From positions 1 to 12,056 of the forward strand of contig JAFGFV010000267.1 in assembly GCA_016930895.1 (NCBI GenBank): a stretch of DNA of 12,056 nucleotides, given 5' to 3'. Made by a program: the position numbers and the translations under genes. Below are positions 1-6,957 of this stretch, one piece after another. The notes beneath the pieces are model-generated. The model saw only the letters and a program-made list of their open reading frames with translations, was not told the origin of the DNA and ran no database searches. This DNA is from Spirochaetales bacterium. GTDB lineage: Bacteria > Spirochaetota > Spirochaetia > SZUA-6 > DRHE01. Every line of letters begins with the position of its first letter. Position 1 is the first letter of the stretch.

Positions 1-198
1 ACCTTGGGCCTGGGCCTGGAGCCTGGAGACGAAGGGAGCGAAGACCTGCTCTCGGGGGGATTCACTCCCGGGGGTCAGAGTCTCCTGCGCGGAGACAAGG
101 ACCGCGGCGCCAGGCTGCAGCAGCAGCAACAGCAGCAGCGGCAAGCGCAGCGCCATCCGGAGCCTGGTGCGGGAGGACAGGCGGGCGCTTCTGTCCAT
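1..198 (-). CDS. Exported protein, N-terminal 66 residues (gene runs off the left edge)
   Basis: Reading the minus strand from an ATG at 198 gives 66 codons open to the window edge. An in-frame stop lies just upstream (208-210), so the start is bounded. The N-terminus is a typical signal peptide: a basic stretch (residues 3-18, several Arg), a leucine core (PLLLLLLL, 20-27), then a small-residue cleavage region around VSA-QE (35-39). A second ATG at residue 15 would give a shorter, more standard signal peptide; neither start has a strong Shine-Dalgarno. The mature part begins with a Pro/Ser/Glu-rich linker and then FAPFVSRLQAQAQ. I do not recognise the family. A faint resemblance to spirochaetal secreted proteins with beta-sandwich domains is only a memory-based guess. 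It is divergent from the cas2-like gene. The leucine codons create the CAG-rich run on the + strand. Confidence 0.72.
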   Translation of the reverse strand, partial: MDRSARLSSRTRLRMALRLPLLLLLLLQPGAAVLVSAQETLTPGSESPREQVFAPFVSRLQAQAQG

Positions 199-231
199 AC
201 ACGTTACTCATCGGAACCGCGGTTTGTTCAT

Positions 232-260
232 TTGACACAAAATAGGGAAATCTTTACACT
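232..260 (+). promoter_or_regulatory. Strong sigma70-type promoter before the cas2-like gene
   Basis: A consensus -35 box TTGACA (232-237) is followed by a 17-base spacer and a -10 box TACACT (255-260, 4 of 6 to consensus). The surrounding 230-260 stretch is clearly AT-richer than the rest of the window. Transcription should begin around 266-268, directly at or 1-3 bases before the ATG at 269. It is the best promoter seen upstream of prfB and the downstream run. The start site is inferred from spacing. Confidence 0.75.
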
Positions 261-268
261 TGGGCAAG

Positions 269-556
269 ATGTTCGTAGCCATCGCCTGTGATCTCGGGAG
301 CGAGGACCACAGCCAGAGCGTCGACCGGGTGCTGGTCCAATACGGCCTCAAGCGGGTCCAGGAGCGCCTCTACGAGTCCGTTACCCTCAGCCCGGAAGCG
401 CTGCCGAGGCTCAAGAAAGAGCTGGACCGGGTGACGGACGGCTATGACGCCCTGCGCATCTATCAGTACCCGCTGGAGGGAGGGCTCGTGGTCTCCTCTC
501 TCAAGGAAAAGAAGTGGCGGAAGACGATCGTGAGCTCCAAGAGCGCGGAGAGGTAG
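269..556 (+). CDS. Cas2-like small protein (orphan, no CRISPR locus visible)
   Basis: This is a 95-residue protein, within the usual Cas2 length. Its order of elements fits the Cas2/VapD ferredoxin-like fold: a first strand ending in an acidic residue (FVAIACD, D8, where Cas2 has its conserved Asp), a helix, then YGLKRVQERLYES (25-37), which matches the G-x-RVQ-x-S-V-F-E type block of Cas2, and a later strand YDALRIYQYPL (59-69). The tail is basic and Lys/Arg-rich. The ATG at 269 is chosen over the in-frame TTG at 260, which lies inside the -10 box. No Shine-Dalgarno precedes it. There is no cas1, effector gene or repeat array nearby. It sits 40 bases before prfB and is probably co-transcribed with it. 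True Cas2 dimers join Cas1 in spacer integration and some are nucleases; the role of an isolated copy is unknown. The family call is from motif recall and moderately sure. Confidence 0.7.
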   Translation: MFVAIACDLGSEDHSQSVDRVLVQYGLKRVQERLYESVTLSPEALPRLKKELDRVTDGYDALRIYQYPLEGGLVVSSLKEKKWRKTIVSSKSAER

Positions 557-596
557 CCGCGGCCGGTCAACGGGGCGGGTACGGAGGGGTTGAGGG

Positions 597-1719
597 ATGC
601 TGGAAGAGTTGAGTAGCGAAATCGAGTCTCTGGCGGAACAGATCGAAGAGTCGTGGAGGCATCTTTGACCCGGAGCCGCTGGGGAGGCAAATCGAGAAGC
701 TCGAAGCCAAGACCGCAGAGCCGGGCTTCTGGCAGGACCGGGAGAAGGCGGAAGCGACGCTGACCCTGCTCAAGCGCCTGACGCGGCAGCTCGAGCCCTG
801 GCAGGAGCTGCGCCGGAAGTTCACGGACCTCCGGGAGTTGTTCGAGCTGGCGGGAGAGGAAGGGGACCAGTCCCTGGAGCCGGAGATCCGCAAGGGCCTG
901 AACGATCTCCAAGAAACGTATGGCGCCCTCAGGGTCCGGCAGCTCATGAGCGAGGAGAACGACCTGCTGCCGGCCTTCTTGACCATCCATTCCGGGGCCG
1001 GCGGCACGGAGGCCTGCGATTGGGTGAGCATGCTTCTGCGCATGTACACCCGCTGGGCGGAGCTGCACGGCTTTTCCGTCGAGATCATCGATCTTCTCGA
1101 GGTGGAGGGAGGGATTAAGTCAGTCACCCTGGAGATCACCGGCGAGTACGCCTTTGGCCTGCTCAAGGGCGAGTCGGGGATTCACAGGCTGGTGCGGATT
1201 TCACCGTTCGACGCCTCCCGCCGGCGGCACACTTCCTTCGCATCGGTGTTCGCCTCTCCGGTCATCGAGGACGATATCGTGGTGGAGATCAAGCCCGACG
1301 AGCTGCGCATCGATACGTACCGCTCCAGCGGGGCCGGCGGTCAGCACGTCAACAAGACGGACTCTGCGGTGCGCATCACCCACCTGCCGACGGGGATCGT
1401 GGTCCAGTGCCAGAACGAGCGCAGCCAGCACAAGAACAAGGCCACCGCCATGAAGGTGCTGCGCTCGCGCCTCTACGAGCTGTACCAGGCGGAGCAGGAA
1501 TCTCAGCGGGAAAAAAACGAACCGGAGAAAAAGGAGATCGCCTGGGGTAACCAGATCCGCTCCTACGTGTTCCAGCCGTACACGATGGTGAAGGACCACC
1601 GGACCAAGCACGAAACGGGGAACGTCCAGGCGGTCATGGACGGAGACATCGAACCGTTCATCGAGAGCTACTTGCTGATGGCCTCCCAGGGAAGGAAACA
1701 ATGGGTATCGACATCCTGA
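597..1719 (+). CDS. prfB: Peptide chain release factor 2, made by programmed +1 frameshift
   Basis: RF2 recognises UGA and UAA in the ribosomal A site and triggers release of the finished protein. The gene is split: codons 1-23 run from ATG 597 to CTT (663-665), followed by in-frame TGA (666-668). Skipping T666 resumes at GAC 667 and reads to TGA 1717-1719, giving 373 residues (E. coli RF2 is 365). The RF2-specific anticodon tripeptide SPF is at 202-204, and the catalytic GGQ is at 247-249 within [11 protein letters not shown]; its glutamine is methylated by PrmC in the family. The N-terminal coiled-coil segment contains EPGFWQD, typical of RF2. GGAGGGG at 583-589 is the likely ribosome site. 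The last 19 bases overlap the next gene. The gene ends in TGA, which RF2 itself reads. Confidence 0.97.
655..669 (+). promoter_or_regulatory. prfB programmed +1 frameshift signal
   Basis: An internal Shine-Dalgarno-like GGAGG (655-659) is followed by a three-base gap (CAT) and CTT TGA C (663-669). This has the same layout as the E. coli prfB site: internal SD, three bases, CUU UGA C. When RF2 is scarce, UGA decoding is slow and the peptidyl-tRNA slips from CUU to UUU. When RF2 is plentiful, a 23-residue product is released. It is autogenous control of RF2. Confidence 0.96.
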
Positions 1720-2069
1720 TCGTGGACGACCTGACATTCATCAAGATGGTGCTGCGCGACCTGGTGGAGAAGGCGGGGTTCCGGGTGGTGGGCGAGGCCT
1801 CGGACGGCCTGGAGGCTCTGGAGCAGTTCCAGGCCAAGCGTCCCGACGTGGTACTCCTGGACATCACCATGCCCAAGATGGACGGGCTGTCCACCCTCAA
1901 GAAGATGCTCGAGATCGATCCCAAGGCGAACATCATCATGTGCTCGGCCCTGGGACAGCAGCAGCTGATCGTCCAGGCCATCCAGCTGGGTGCCAAGGAC
2001 TTCATCGTCAAGCCCTTCCGTCCCGAACGGGTGATATCGTCCATCAAGAAGAGCCTGAACATCGAATGA
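1701..2069 (+). CDS. CheY-like single-domain response regulator
   Basis: A 122-residue stand-alone receiver domain with no output domain. The expected phospho-acceptor set is present: acidic pair D9-D10, acceptor D54 in VLLDITMPKMDG, switch Ser S82 (in MCSALGQQ), aromatic F101 and lysine K104 in KDFIVKPF. The sequence pattern CSALGQQ...GAKDFIVKPFRPERV resembles the CheY of Thermotoga and Bacillus, which binds the flagellar switch after phosphorylation by CheA. No kinase, phosphatase or chemotaxis gene is in the window, so a chemotaxis role is not shown; it may serve another kinase. The ATG at 1701 lies inside prfB (19-base overlap) behind GGGAAGGAAA, a good ribosome site. Its TGA overlaps the next ATG. 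The receiver call is secure; naming it CheY is less so. Confidence 0.93.
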   Translation: MGIDILIVDDLTFIKMVLRDLVEKAGFRVVGEASDGLEALEQFQAKRPDVVLLDITMPKMDGLSTLKKMLEIDPKANIIMCSALGQQQLIVQAIQLGAKDFIVKPFRPERVISSIKKSLNIE

Positions 2070-3577
2070 GAGCCGCCGCCCTGCTGCCGGTCCTGCTGCT
2101 CGTCCAGGGCCTGGGCCTGAATGCGCAGGCGGCGGGCGCCGATGCCGAAGCCCGGGAGGTCCCTCCGGAGTTCATGCCGACGGACTCCGAAGAGCACTGG
2201 ACCGTGGCCATAGCACGTTTCCAGGGGGTGGACCTGAGCCGGGGGAACCTCTACTTGACGCACAGCCTCCCGCTGCTGCTGCGGGAGAGCATTTCGGATA
2301 TCCGCAGCCACTTCTTCGCCGCCGAGGAGCGCCTGGGGTACCAGCAGTGGATCGTGAGACAGGAACAGCGCCGGCTGGGGCAGGCCCTCCAGGACCTGCG
2401 CAAGCAGAGGGACGAGCTGTTCTTCCAGGAGCTGACGACGTCCGAGCGAGCCGAGAGGCTCGCCCAGTACGACGGGCAGATTGCGGAGTTGGTGGAGCGC
2501 ATCAATCTGGTCCGGAGCGTGGATCCCGCGCGGGTGGATTTCCCCGAAAGCAAGCCCATTCGGCTCTACGAGCCCGGGGCGGCGGGCAGCGACGAGGCGC
2601 GCGGGGCCGGGAGCCGTGACGCTTTCACGCTGATCGACACGCCGGTGCTCTCCCCGCTCAAGATGGCCCGGGAGAAGGGGGTGAACCTGCTGGTCTGGGG
2701 AACCCTGGAGGAGATCCAGGGGTATCTGTACCTCGAGGTTCGGGCTCTGGACGCCAATCTGGGACGGGAGGTCTTCTACTACAGCGACGCTGCGGCGCCG
2801 GAGGAGCTTCACGGTGGGCTCGCGGGGGCGGCTGCCGACCTGTCGCGGGTTCTGTGGGGCCGCGATTGGGCTGCTCTGTCCGTCGACGCGGTCCCGGCCG
2901 GGGCAGAGGTCTACGTGGAGGGCGCGTACATGGGACGGGCCCCGGTGCGCGTAGAGTACTTGGTGCCGGGTCCGGTGGAGGTGCGGGTGCGGGCCTCGGG
3001 CCATCGCAGCGAGACCCTGAGGCTGGAGTTGCCGCCCTACACCGAGACCCGGGAGCGGATCGTGCTCGAGGAGCGGGCACCCGATCCCCTGGGGATCGCG
3101 TCGGAGCCGGCGGGGGCTTCCGTCTACGACGGCTCGACATGGCTGGGCACTACCCCCCTCTCGGTCCAGCACCCCCGAGCCCCCAGCCGGGTGGTCCTCC
3201 GGCTGGAAGGCTACCCGGAGAGGATCGTGTACCTGACTCCGGACACCGACGCTGCGGTGTCCGTGAGCTTCTCTCTCGCGGAGTCGGACCCGAAGGAGCT
3301 GCAGACCCGGCGGAGAAACGCCTTTTACACCTCTTTCGGCATCTTCGCGCTCTCCGTACCTCTGCCGGCATACTTCTGGGGCGCCGCGAGCGACTCCGCG
3401 GCAGCCTACCAGCTGGCGGCGGGCTCCGGCAACCTGACGGAGGCCTTTCGCCTGGCGGAGCAGGTCGACGGGTACTGGAACGCCTACGCGGTGACCCTCG
3501 GGGTGAGCGGGGCGCTGCTGGTGAACGCGGTGATTCACCTGGTGCGCTACATGATCGTCGCGGACAGGCGGGGATAG
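2066..3577 (+). CDS. PEGA-domain exported/membrane protein
   Basis: A 503-residue protein starting at an ATG that overlaps the receiver stop (ATGA), so probably translated by coupling. Residues 1-22 form a signal peptide (AALLPVLLLVQGLGLNAQA). Residues 96-150 are charged and helical, likely a coiled coil. Residues 203-240 hold a beta-rich block (VNLLVWGTLEEIQGYLYLEV). Two PEGA-type repeats follow: 269-336 (VPAGAEVYVEGAYMGRAPV) and 339-405 (SEPAGASVYDGSTWLGTTPL). PEGA domains are beta-sandwich modules common in extracytoplasmic proteins and thought to bind carbohydrate or surface components. Two hydrophobic segments near 419-440 and 470-498 suggest a C-terminal membrane hairpin ending in a short basic tail (ADRRG). 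The likely place is the periplasm, anchored at the inner membrane. Function is not known. The stop is TAG, unlike the overlapping neighbours. Confidence 0.85.
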   Translation: MRAAALLPVLLLVQGLGLNAQAAGADAEAREVPPEFMPTDSEEHWTVAIARFQGVDLSRGNLYLTHSLPLLLRESISDIRSHFFAAEERLGYQQWIVRQEQRRLGQALQDLRKQRDELFFQELTTSERAERLAQYDGQIAELVERINLVRSVDPARVDFPESKPIRLYEPGAAGSDEARGAGSRDAFTLIDTPVLSPLKMAREKGVNLLVWGTLEEIQGYLYLEVRALDANLGREVFYYSDAAAPEELHGGLAGAAADLSRVLWGRDWAALSVDAVPAGAEVYVEGAYMGRAPVRVEYLVPGPVEVRVRASGHRSETLRLELPPYTETRERIVLEERAPDPLGIASEPAGASVYDGSTWLGTTPLSVQHPRAPSRVVLRLEGYPERIVYLTPDTDAAVSVSFSLAESDPKELQTRRRNAFYTSFGIFALSVPLPAYFWGAASDSAAAYQLAAGSGNLTEAFRLAEQVDGYWNAYAVTLGVSGALLVNAVIHLVRYMIVADRRG

Positions 3578-3602
3578 GCTCCGCGGCGGAAAGGACGGGC
3601 AG

Positions 3603-4469
3603 TTGAAGGGAAGCGGTTTCGGGGGCCGCCTGCGGACCCTGTTTCGACGCCCCGGAAGGAACGAAGAGTTCTTCGAGGAGCTGGAAGACACTCTGGTCGA
3701 GGGCGATATCGGTCCCGCCGCGGCGCAGGAAATCATCGCCGCCCTGCGCGCGGACAGGCGGCTCGAAGGTGAGGAGGAGTTGATGACGGCGCTGCGCCGC
3801 CTGCTGGCCGGGTACGTGAGGGCGGAGAGGCTGACGCTCGAGGAACCCGGTCCGAACGTGTTCCTGGTGCTGGGCGTCAATGGCGTGGGCAAGACCACGA
3901 CGATCGCCAAGCTCGCCGAGCACTACCGCGCAAGCTCGGGTACGCGGGTGCTCCTGGCCGCCGGGGACACCTTCCGCGCGGCGGCCATCGACCAGCTGGT
4001 GGTGTGGGGGCAGCGCCTCGGGGTCCCGGTGGTTCACCAGCAGCCCGGCGCCGATCCGGCCGCAGTCCTCTTCGACGCCATCGCCAGCGGGCGCTCCCGC
4101 GGCTGCGATTTGGTCCTGGCGGACACTGCCGGGCGGCTCCACAACAAGGCCCATCTGGTAGGCGAGCTGGCCAAGATCGACAGGGTGGTGCGCAGCCGCC
4201 TCCAGGAGGGGAGCTACCGCAAGCTGTTGGTCATCGACGCCACGACGGGACAGAACGCCTTGCGGCAGGCCGAGGTCTTTCACGAGGCGGTCGGCGTGGA
4301 TTCCGTGATCCTGGCCAAGTACGATTCCACCGGCAGGGGCGGGATCGTGATTCCGATCTGCAGGCAGCTGTCGCTTCCGTTCTCGTTCGTGGGTACCGGC
4401 GAGAAGCTCAGCGATCTGGCCGTGTTCGACACCGACGCGTTCCTCGACAACCTGCTGGCCCGCGAATGA
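3603..4469 (+). CDS. ftsY: Signal recognition particle receptor FtsY
   Basis: FtsY is the membrane-associated SRP receptor GTPase; with Ffh and SRP RNA it delivers ribosomes making membrane proteins to SecYEG. The 288-residue protein is an NG domain with almost no acidic A domain, as in short bacterial FtsY. N-domain helices are at about 10-75. The P-loop GVNGVGKTTT is at 91-100, the DTFRAAAIDQL insertion motif at 122-132, DTAGR at 174-178, TTGQNA at 214-219, AKYDSTGRGG at 238-247 (the guanine-specificity box, normally TKLDGTAKGG) and GTGEK at 264-268. The start is TTG 3603, supported by AAGGA (3591-3595) seven bases upstream; the basic, amphipathic start (FGGRLRTLFRR) fits a membrane-binding helix. 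It follows the PEGA gene by 25 bases, and its TGA overlaps the next ATG. Confidence 0.96.
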   Translation: MKGSGFGGRLRTLFRRPGRNEEFFEELEDTLVEGDIGPAAAQEIIAALRADRRLEGEEELMTALRRLLAGYVRAERLTLEEPGPNVFLVLGVNGVGKTTTIAKLAEHYRASSGTRVLLAAGDTFRAAAIDQLVVWGQRLGVPVVHQQPGADPAAVLFDAIASGRSRGCDLVLADTAGRLHNKAHLVGELAKIDRVVRSRLQEGSYRKLLVIDATTGQNALRQAEVFHEAVGVDSVILAKYDSTGRGGIVIPICRQLSLPFSFVGTGEKLSDLAVFDTDAFLDNLLARE

Positions 4470-5572
4470 GCCCGCGTCCCCTTGCCCTGACACTGTGGTT
4501 TGCCGCCTGGGGCCTGTTCGCCCTGCCTGGGCCGGCGCCCTTGACGGCGCAGGAACCCGAAGCGGGCCGATACTACCTGTCCAATGAGCTGGGCATGGCG
4601 CTGGAGGAGATCGGGTGGTACCGCCGGGACGAGGCGGAGTTCGTCCTGGTGCTCCGGGAGCAGCCCGACGGCGAGGTACGGACCCTCCTGAGGGGGGGAG
4701 AGGAGGTAAGGCGCTGGGAGCGGGAGGGACGGGAGGAGCGGATCTACGAGCAGGGTGAGCTCTCCGAGAAGACGCTCCTGGAGGCACAGGGAAGACGCGC
4801 GGAGCTGTGGGAGTACGAGGGCGGGGTGCTGGTCCGGCGCACCGAGTACACCTATTCCCCGGCCGGCCGGATCAGTGCCCGGGCGTATGACGGGGAGGGC
4901 AGGCTCCTGTTCACGGACACGGCCCTGCTCTCCCGGGACCGGGCCCTGCGGGAGGTGCGCAGGGACCCGGGCCAACGCGATCCCTCCCGCCTAGCCCTGT
5001 CCATGGCCGGCGACCGCCTGGTGGAGGAGCGGATCGGGGGTGCCGGGCAGACGATGATCAGGCGCTACGACCTCCAGGGCCGAGTGTTCGAACGCGAGCG
5101 CTGGTTGGGGGCGCGGCTGGCGGAACGGGAGACTCTCTTCTACTCCGGCAACGACGAGACCCCCGTGCGGAGCACGCTGGTCGACTACGTTTCGGGGAGC
5201 ACGACGGAGCGGAGCTACGACGGGAACGGCAACCTGCAAGAGATCGCGGTCGAACGGGACGGGAGAGTGGTGGAACAGACCCGCTACGAGCGGGACTCCG
5301 AGGGCCGCGCCGTCCTGGCCGTGCGCCGAGGGCCGCTGGGGCTGGAGCAGTGGCGATACGAGTACGACGAGGAAGGGCAGCTCGCGCGGGAGGAGCATCG
5401 CCTGCGGGGCTCTGTGCAGCGGGTCACCGCATACCAGGGGGGCGAGCGGAGTTTCGAGGAGCTGTACCGGGACGGGGCGCCGTTCATGAGAATCGTGTAT
5501 CGCGACGGGGAGAAGGTGCGGGAGGAGTTCCTCAAGGACGGCGCCGTGGTGCGGACACGGGAGCTTCGGTGA
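4466..5572 (+). CDS. Secreted protein with degenerate YD/Rhs-like repeats
   Basis: A 368-residue protein with an N-terminal signal peptide (LALTLWFAAWGLFALPG core; likely cleavage near LTA-QEPE, 27-28). The mature part is made of short charged beta-hairpin units: YDGEGRLLF (141-149), YDLQGRVFE (201-209), YDGNGNLQEI (251-260) and YDEEGQLARE (300-309), plus looser copies such as YRDGAPF and YRDGEKVREEF near the end. This is the YD-repeat style seen in Rhs and wall-associated proteins, but too few and too diverged to be a toxin shell, and no toxin domain is visible. It begins by ATGA overlap with ftsY and has no clear ribosome site of its own; it ends overlapping the next GTG. Its place between ftsY and the Lol-like transporter suggests a periplasmic or outer-membrane role. 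Real function unknown. Confidence 0.8.
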   Translation: MSPRPLALTLWFAAWGLFALPGPAPLTAQEPEAGRYYLSNELGMALEEIGWYRRDEAEFVLVLREQPDGEVRTLLRGGEEVRRWEREGREERIYEQGELSEKTLLEAQGRRAELWEYEGGVLVRRTEYTYSPAGRISARAYDGEGRLLFTDTALLSRDRALREVRRDPGQRDPSRLALSMAGDRLVEERIGGAGQTMIRRYDLQGRVFERERWLGARLAERETLFYSGNDETPVRSTLVDYVSGSTTERSYDGNGNLQEIAVERDGRVVEQTRYERDSEGRAVLAVRRGPLGLEQWRYEYDEEGQLAREEHRLRGSVQRVTAYQGGERSFEELYRDGAPFMRIVYRDGEKVREEFLKDGAVVRTRELR

Positions 5573-6957
5573 AGCCGCTGAATCGGCGCTTCGTTACGCA
5601 GGTGGCGCTGCGGTACTTTCGCGCCAGGCGCCGTTCCGGCGCCGCCTCCACCGCCCTGTCCATCCTCGGGGTGAGCGTGGGGGTCATGACCCTGACCGCG
5701 GTGCTCGGAGTCATGAACGGCTTTCAGCTGGGCTTCATCGAAAGCATCCTCGAGATCAGCTCCTACCACCTGCAGATCGAAGGGCTCGGCGATCCGGAGC
5801 CGCTGCTCTATGGGCTGACGGAGCTGCGGGGCGTGGAGGCGGTGGTCCCCTTCAGCGAAGAGCAGGTCATCCTGGAGGGCGGGGTCTACGACGACCAGCG
5901 CGGCTGCCTGCTGCGGCGGGTCCCCGAGGCAGTCGCCTCTCTGGACGCGGGCTTCCGGGAACGCCTGCAGATCGTGGACGGGCGCTTCGACCTGAGCCAG
6001 CACCGCGGGATCGTCCTCGGCGCGGAGCTGGCGCGGCATCTCGGGGTGGCGCCGGGGGACAGCGTGAGCGTCGTATCCCTGGCCGGGGGCTCCTTCGCCT
6101 CCATGGAGCCGGAGAGGCGCTCCTATCTCGTGACCGGCTTGTTCAGGAGCGGCTACTATGACTTCGATCTCGGCTGGGCGTTCGCCTCTCTGGAGGACGC
6201 CCGAGCCGAGGCGGCTAACCGAGCCGAGGCGGCTGCCGGCGGGCCGGGCCCGGGCGCAGGGGCGCAGGGCAGTGCCGGCGGCGGGGCCGGTGGGACTGGA
6301 CCGGGGCCCGAGTGCAGGGTGGGGATCAAGATCCGCAACCGCTTCCGGGACCAGGAAGCCCTCGCCGCGGTGCGGGCCTTGGTGGGAGAGCGGGGATGCA
6401 AGGTGTCCAGCTGGCGGGAGTTCAACCGGGCCTTCTTCGGGGCGCTGCGGACCGAGAAGATCATGATGATGGTCCTGGTCGGGCTGATCTTCGTGGTCGT
6501 GGGCTTCAACATCTACCACAGCCTGCGCCGTGCGGTCCGGGAGCGCTACGAGGATATCGGGGTCCTCAAGGCGCTCGGGGCCTCGGACATGGCGGTGCAG
6601 TACGTGTTCGTGATCGAGGGGCTGCTGATCGGCCTGGCCGGCGGCGGGATCGGCCTGCTCCTCGGGCTTCTGGTTGCCGTGAATATCGACTGGGTGTTCG
6701 CCGCGGCGGAGCGGATCGTGAACCTCGCGGCTGCCCTGCTGGCCAGGTTGGCCGCGCCCCTGTCGGGAATGGGAGCCGAGCCCTTCTCCCTGTTCTCGCC
6801 GGCCTATTTCTACATCAACGAGATACCGAGCCGGGTGCTGTTCCACGAAACCCTGCTGATCGTGCTGTTCGCGATCGGTTCCTGCACCGTGGCCGCCCTG
6901 TTTGCCTCGGCCCGCGTCGGCGCAGTGCGGCCTGCGGAGGTCCTGCGTTATGAGTGA
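5569..6957 (+). CDS. LolC/LolE-family ABC transporter permease (first copy)
   Basis: A 462-residue permease with FtsX/MacB-type topology: one membrane helix near the N-terminus (about 24-47, STALSILGVSVGVMTL), a large periplasmic domain (48-295), then three helices (about 298-318, 344-373, 425-447). The cytoplasmic coupling segment after the second helix reads RERYEDIGVLKALGAS (325-339), typical of LolC/E, and INEIP (416-420) fits the periplasmic signature before the last helix. In LolCDE two such permeases and LolD extract lipoproteins from the inner membrane for LolA. The start is GTG 5569, overlapping the previous stop (GTGA), with GGGAG at 5559-5563. Residues 211-249 are an Ala/Gly/Pro-rich insert (see the repeat entry). 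Which permease equals LolC or LolE cannot be told from sequence alone. Confidence 0.9.
   Translation: MKPLNRRFVTQVALRYFRARRRSGAASTALSILGVSVGVMTLTAVLGVMNGFQLGFIESILEISSYHLQIEGLGDPEPLLYGLTELRGVEAVVPFSEEQVILEGGVYDDQRGCLLRRVPEAVASLDAGFRERLQIVDGRFDLSQHRGIVLGAELARHLGVAPGDSVSVVSLAGGSFASMEPERRSYLVTGLFRSGYYDFDLGWAFASLEDARAEAANRAEAAAGGPGPGAGAQGSAGGGAGGTGPGPECRVGIKIRNRFRDQEALAAVRALVGERGCKVSSWREFNRAFFGALRTEKIMMMVLVGLIFVVVGFNIYHSLRRAVRERYEDIGVLKALGASDMAVQYVFVIEGLLIGLAGGGIGLLLGLLVAVNIDWVFAAAERIVNLAAALLARLAAPLSGMGAEPFSLFSPAYFYINEIPSRVLFHETLLIVLFAIGSCTVAALFASARVGAVRPAEVLRYE
6201..6234 (+). repeat. 18-base tandem repeat in the lolC-like gene
   Basis: Two copies of a 16-base identical unit (6201-6216 and 6219-6234) are spaced 18 bases apart and encode RAEAAN-RAEAAA (residues 212-223). 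They open a longer low-complexity stretch (to about 6306) rich in Gly, Ala and Pro codons. The unit is in frame, so copy-number change would only lengthen the periplasmic loop by six residues. Confidence 0.85.

Noticed and set aside
113..140. CAG-rich run as a possible triplet-repeat microsatellite
   Set aside because: It is imperfect (interrupted by CAA and CGG) and is explained by CTG/TTG leucine codons of a signal-peptide core on the minus strand.
4..291. + strand open frame with a run of glutamines
   Set aside because: It is the antisense of the leucine codons of the minus-strand signal peptide, overlaps the promoter and the cas2-like start, and has no ribosome site.
269..556. CRISPR locus around the Cas2-like gene
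   Set aside because: No direct repeats with regular spacers and no other cas gene are visible in the window.
597..668. Nonsense mutation making prfB a pseudogene
   Set aside because: The TGA sits exactly in the known RF2 frameshift signal (GGAGG, three bases, CTT TGA C), so it is regulated recoding, not decay.
1658..3910. 750-codon open frame on the minus strand
   Set aside because: It lies antisense to the receiver, PEGA and ftsY genes, has proline/arginine-rich shadow composition and no recognisable motif; high GC makes such frames common.
4466..5572. Full Rhs/contact-dependent toxin
   Set aside because: The protein is far too short, has no conserved Rhs core motif or variable toxin tip, and no immunity gene follows.
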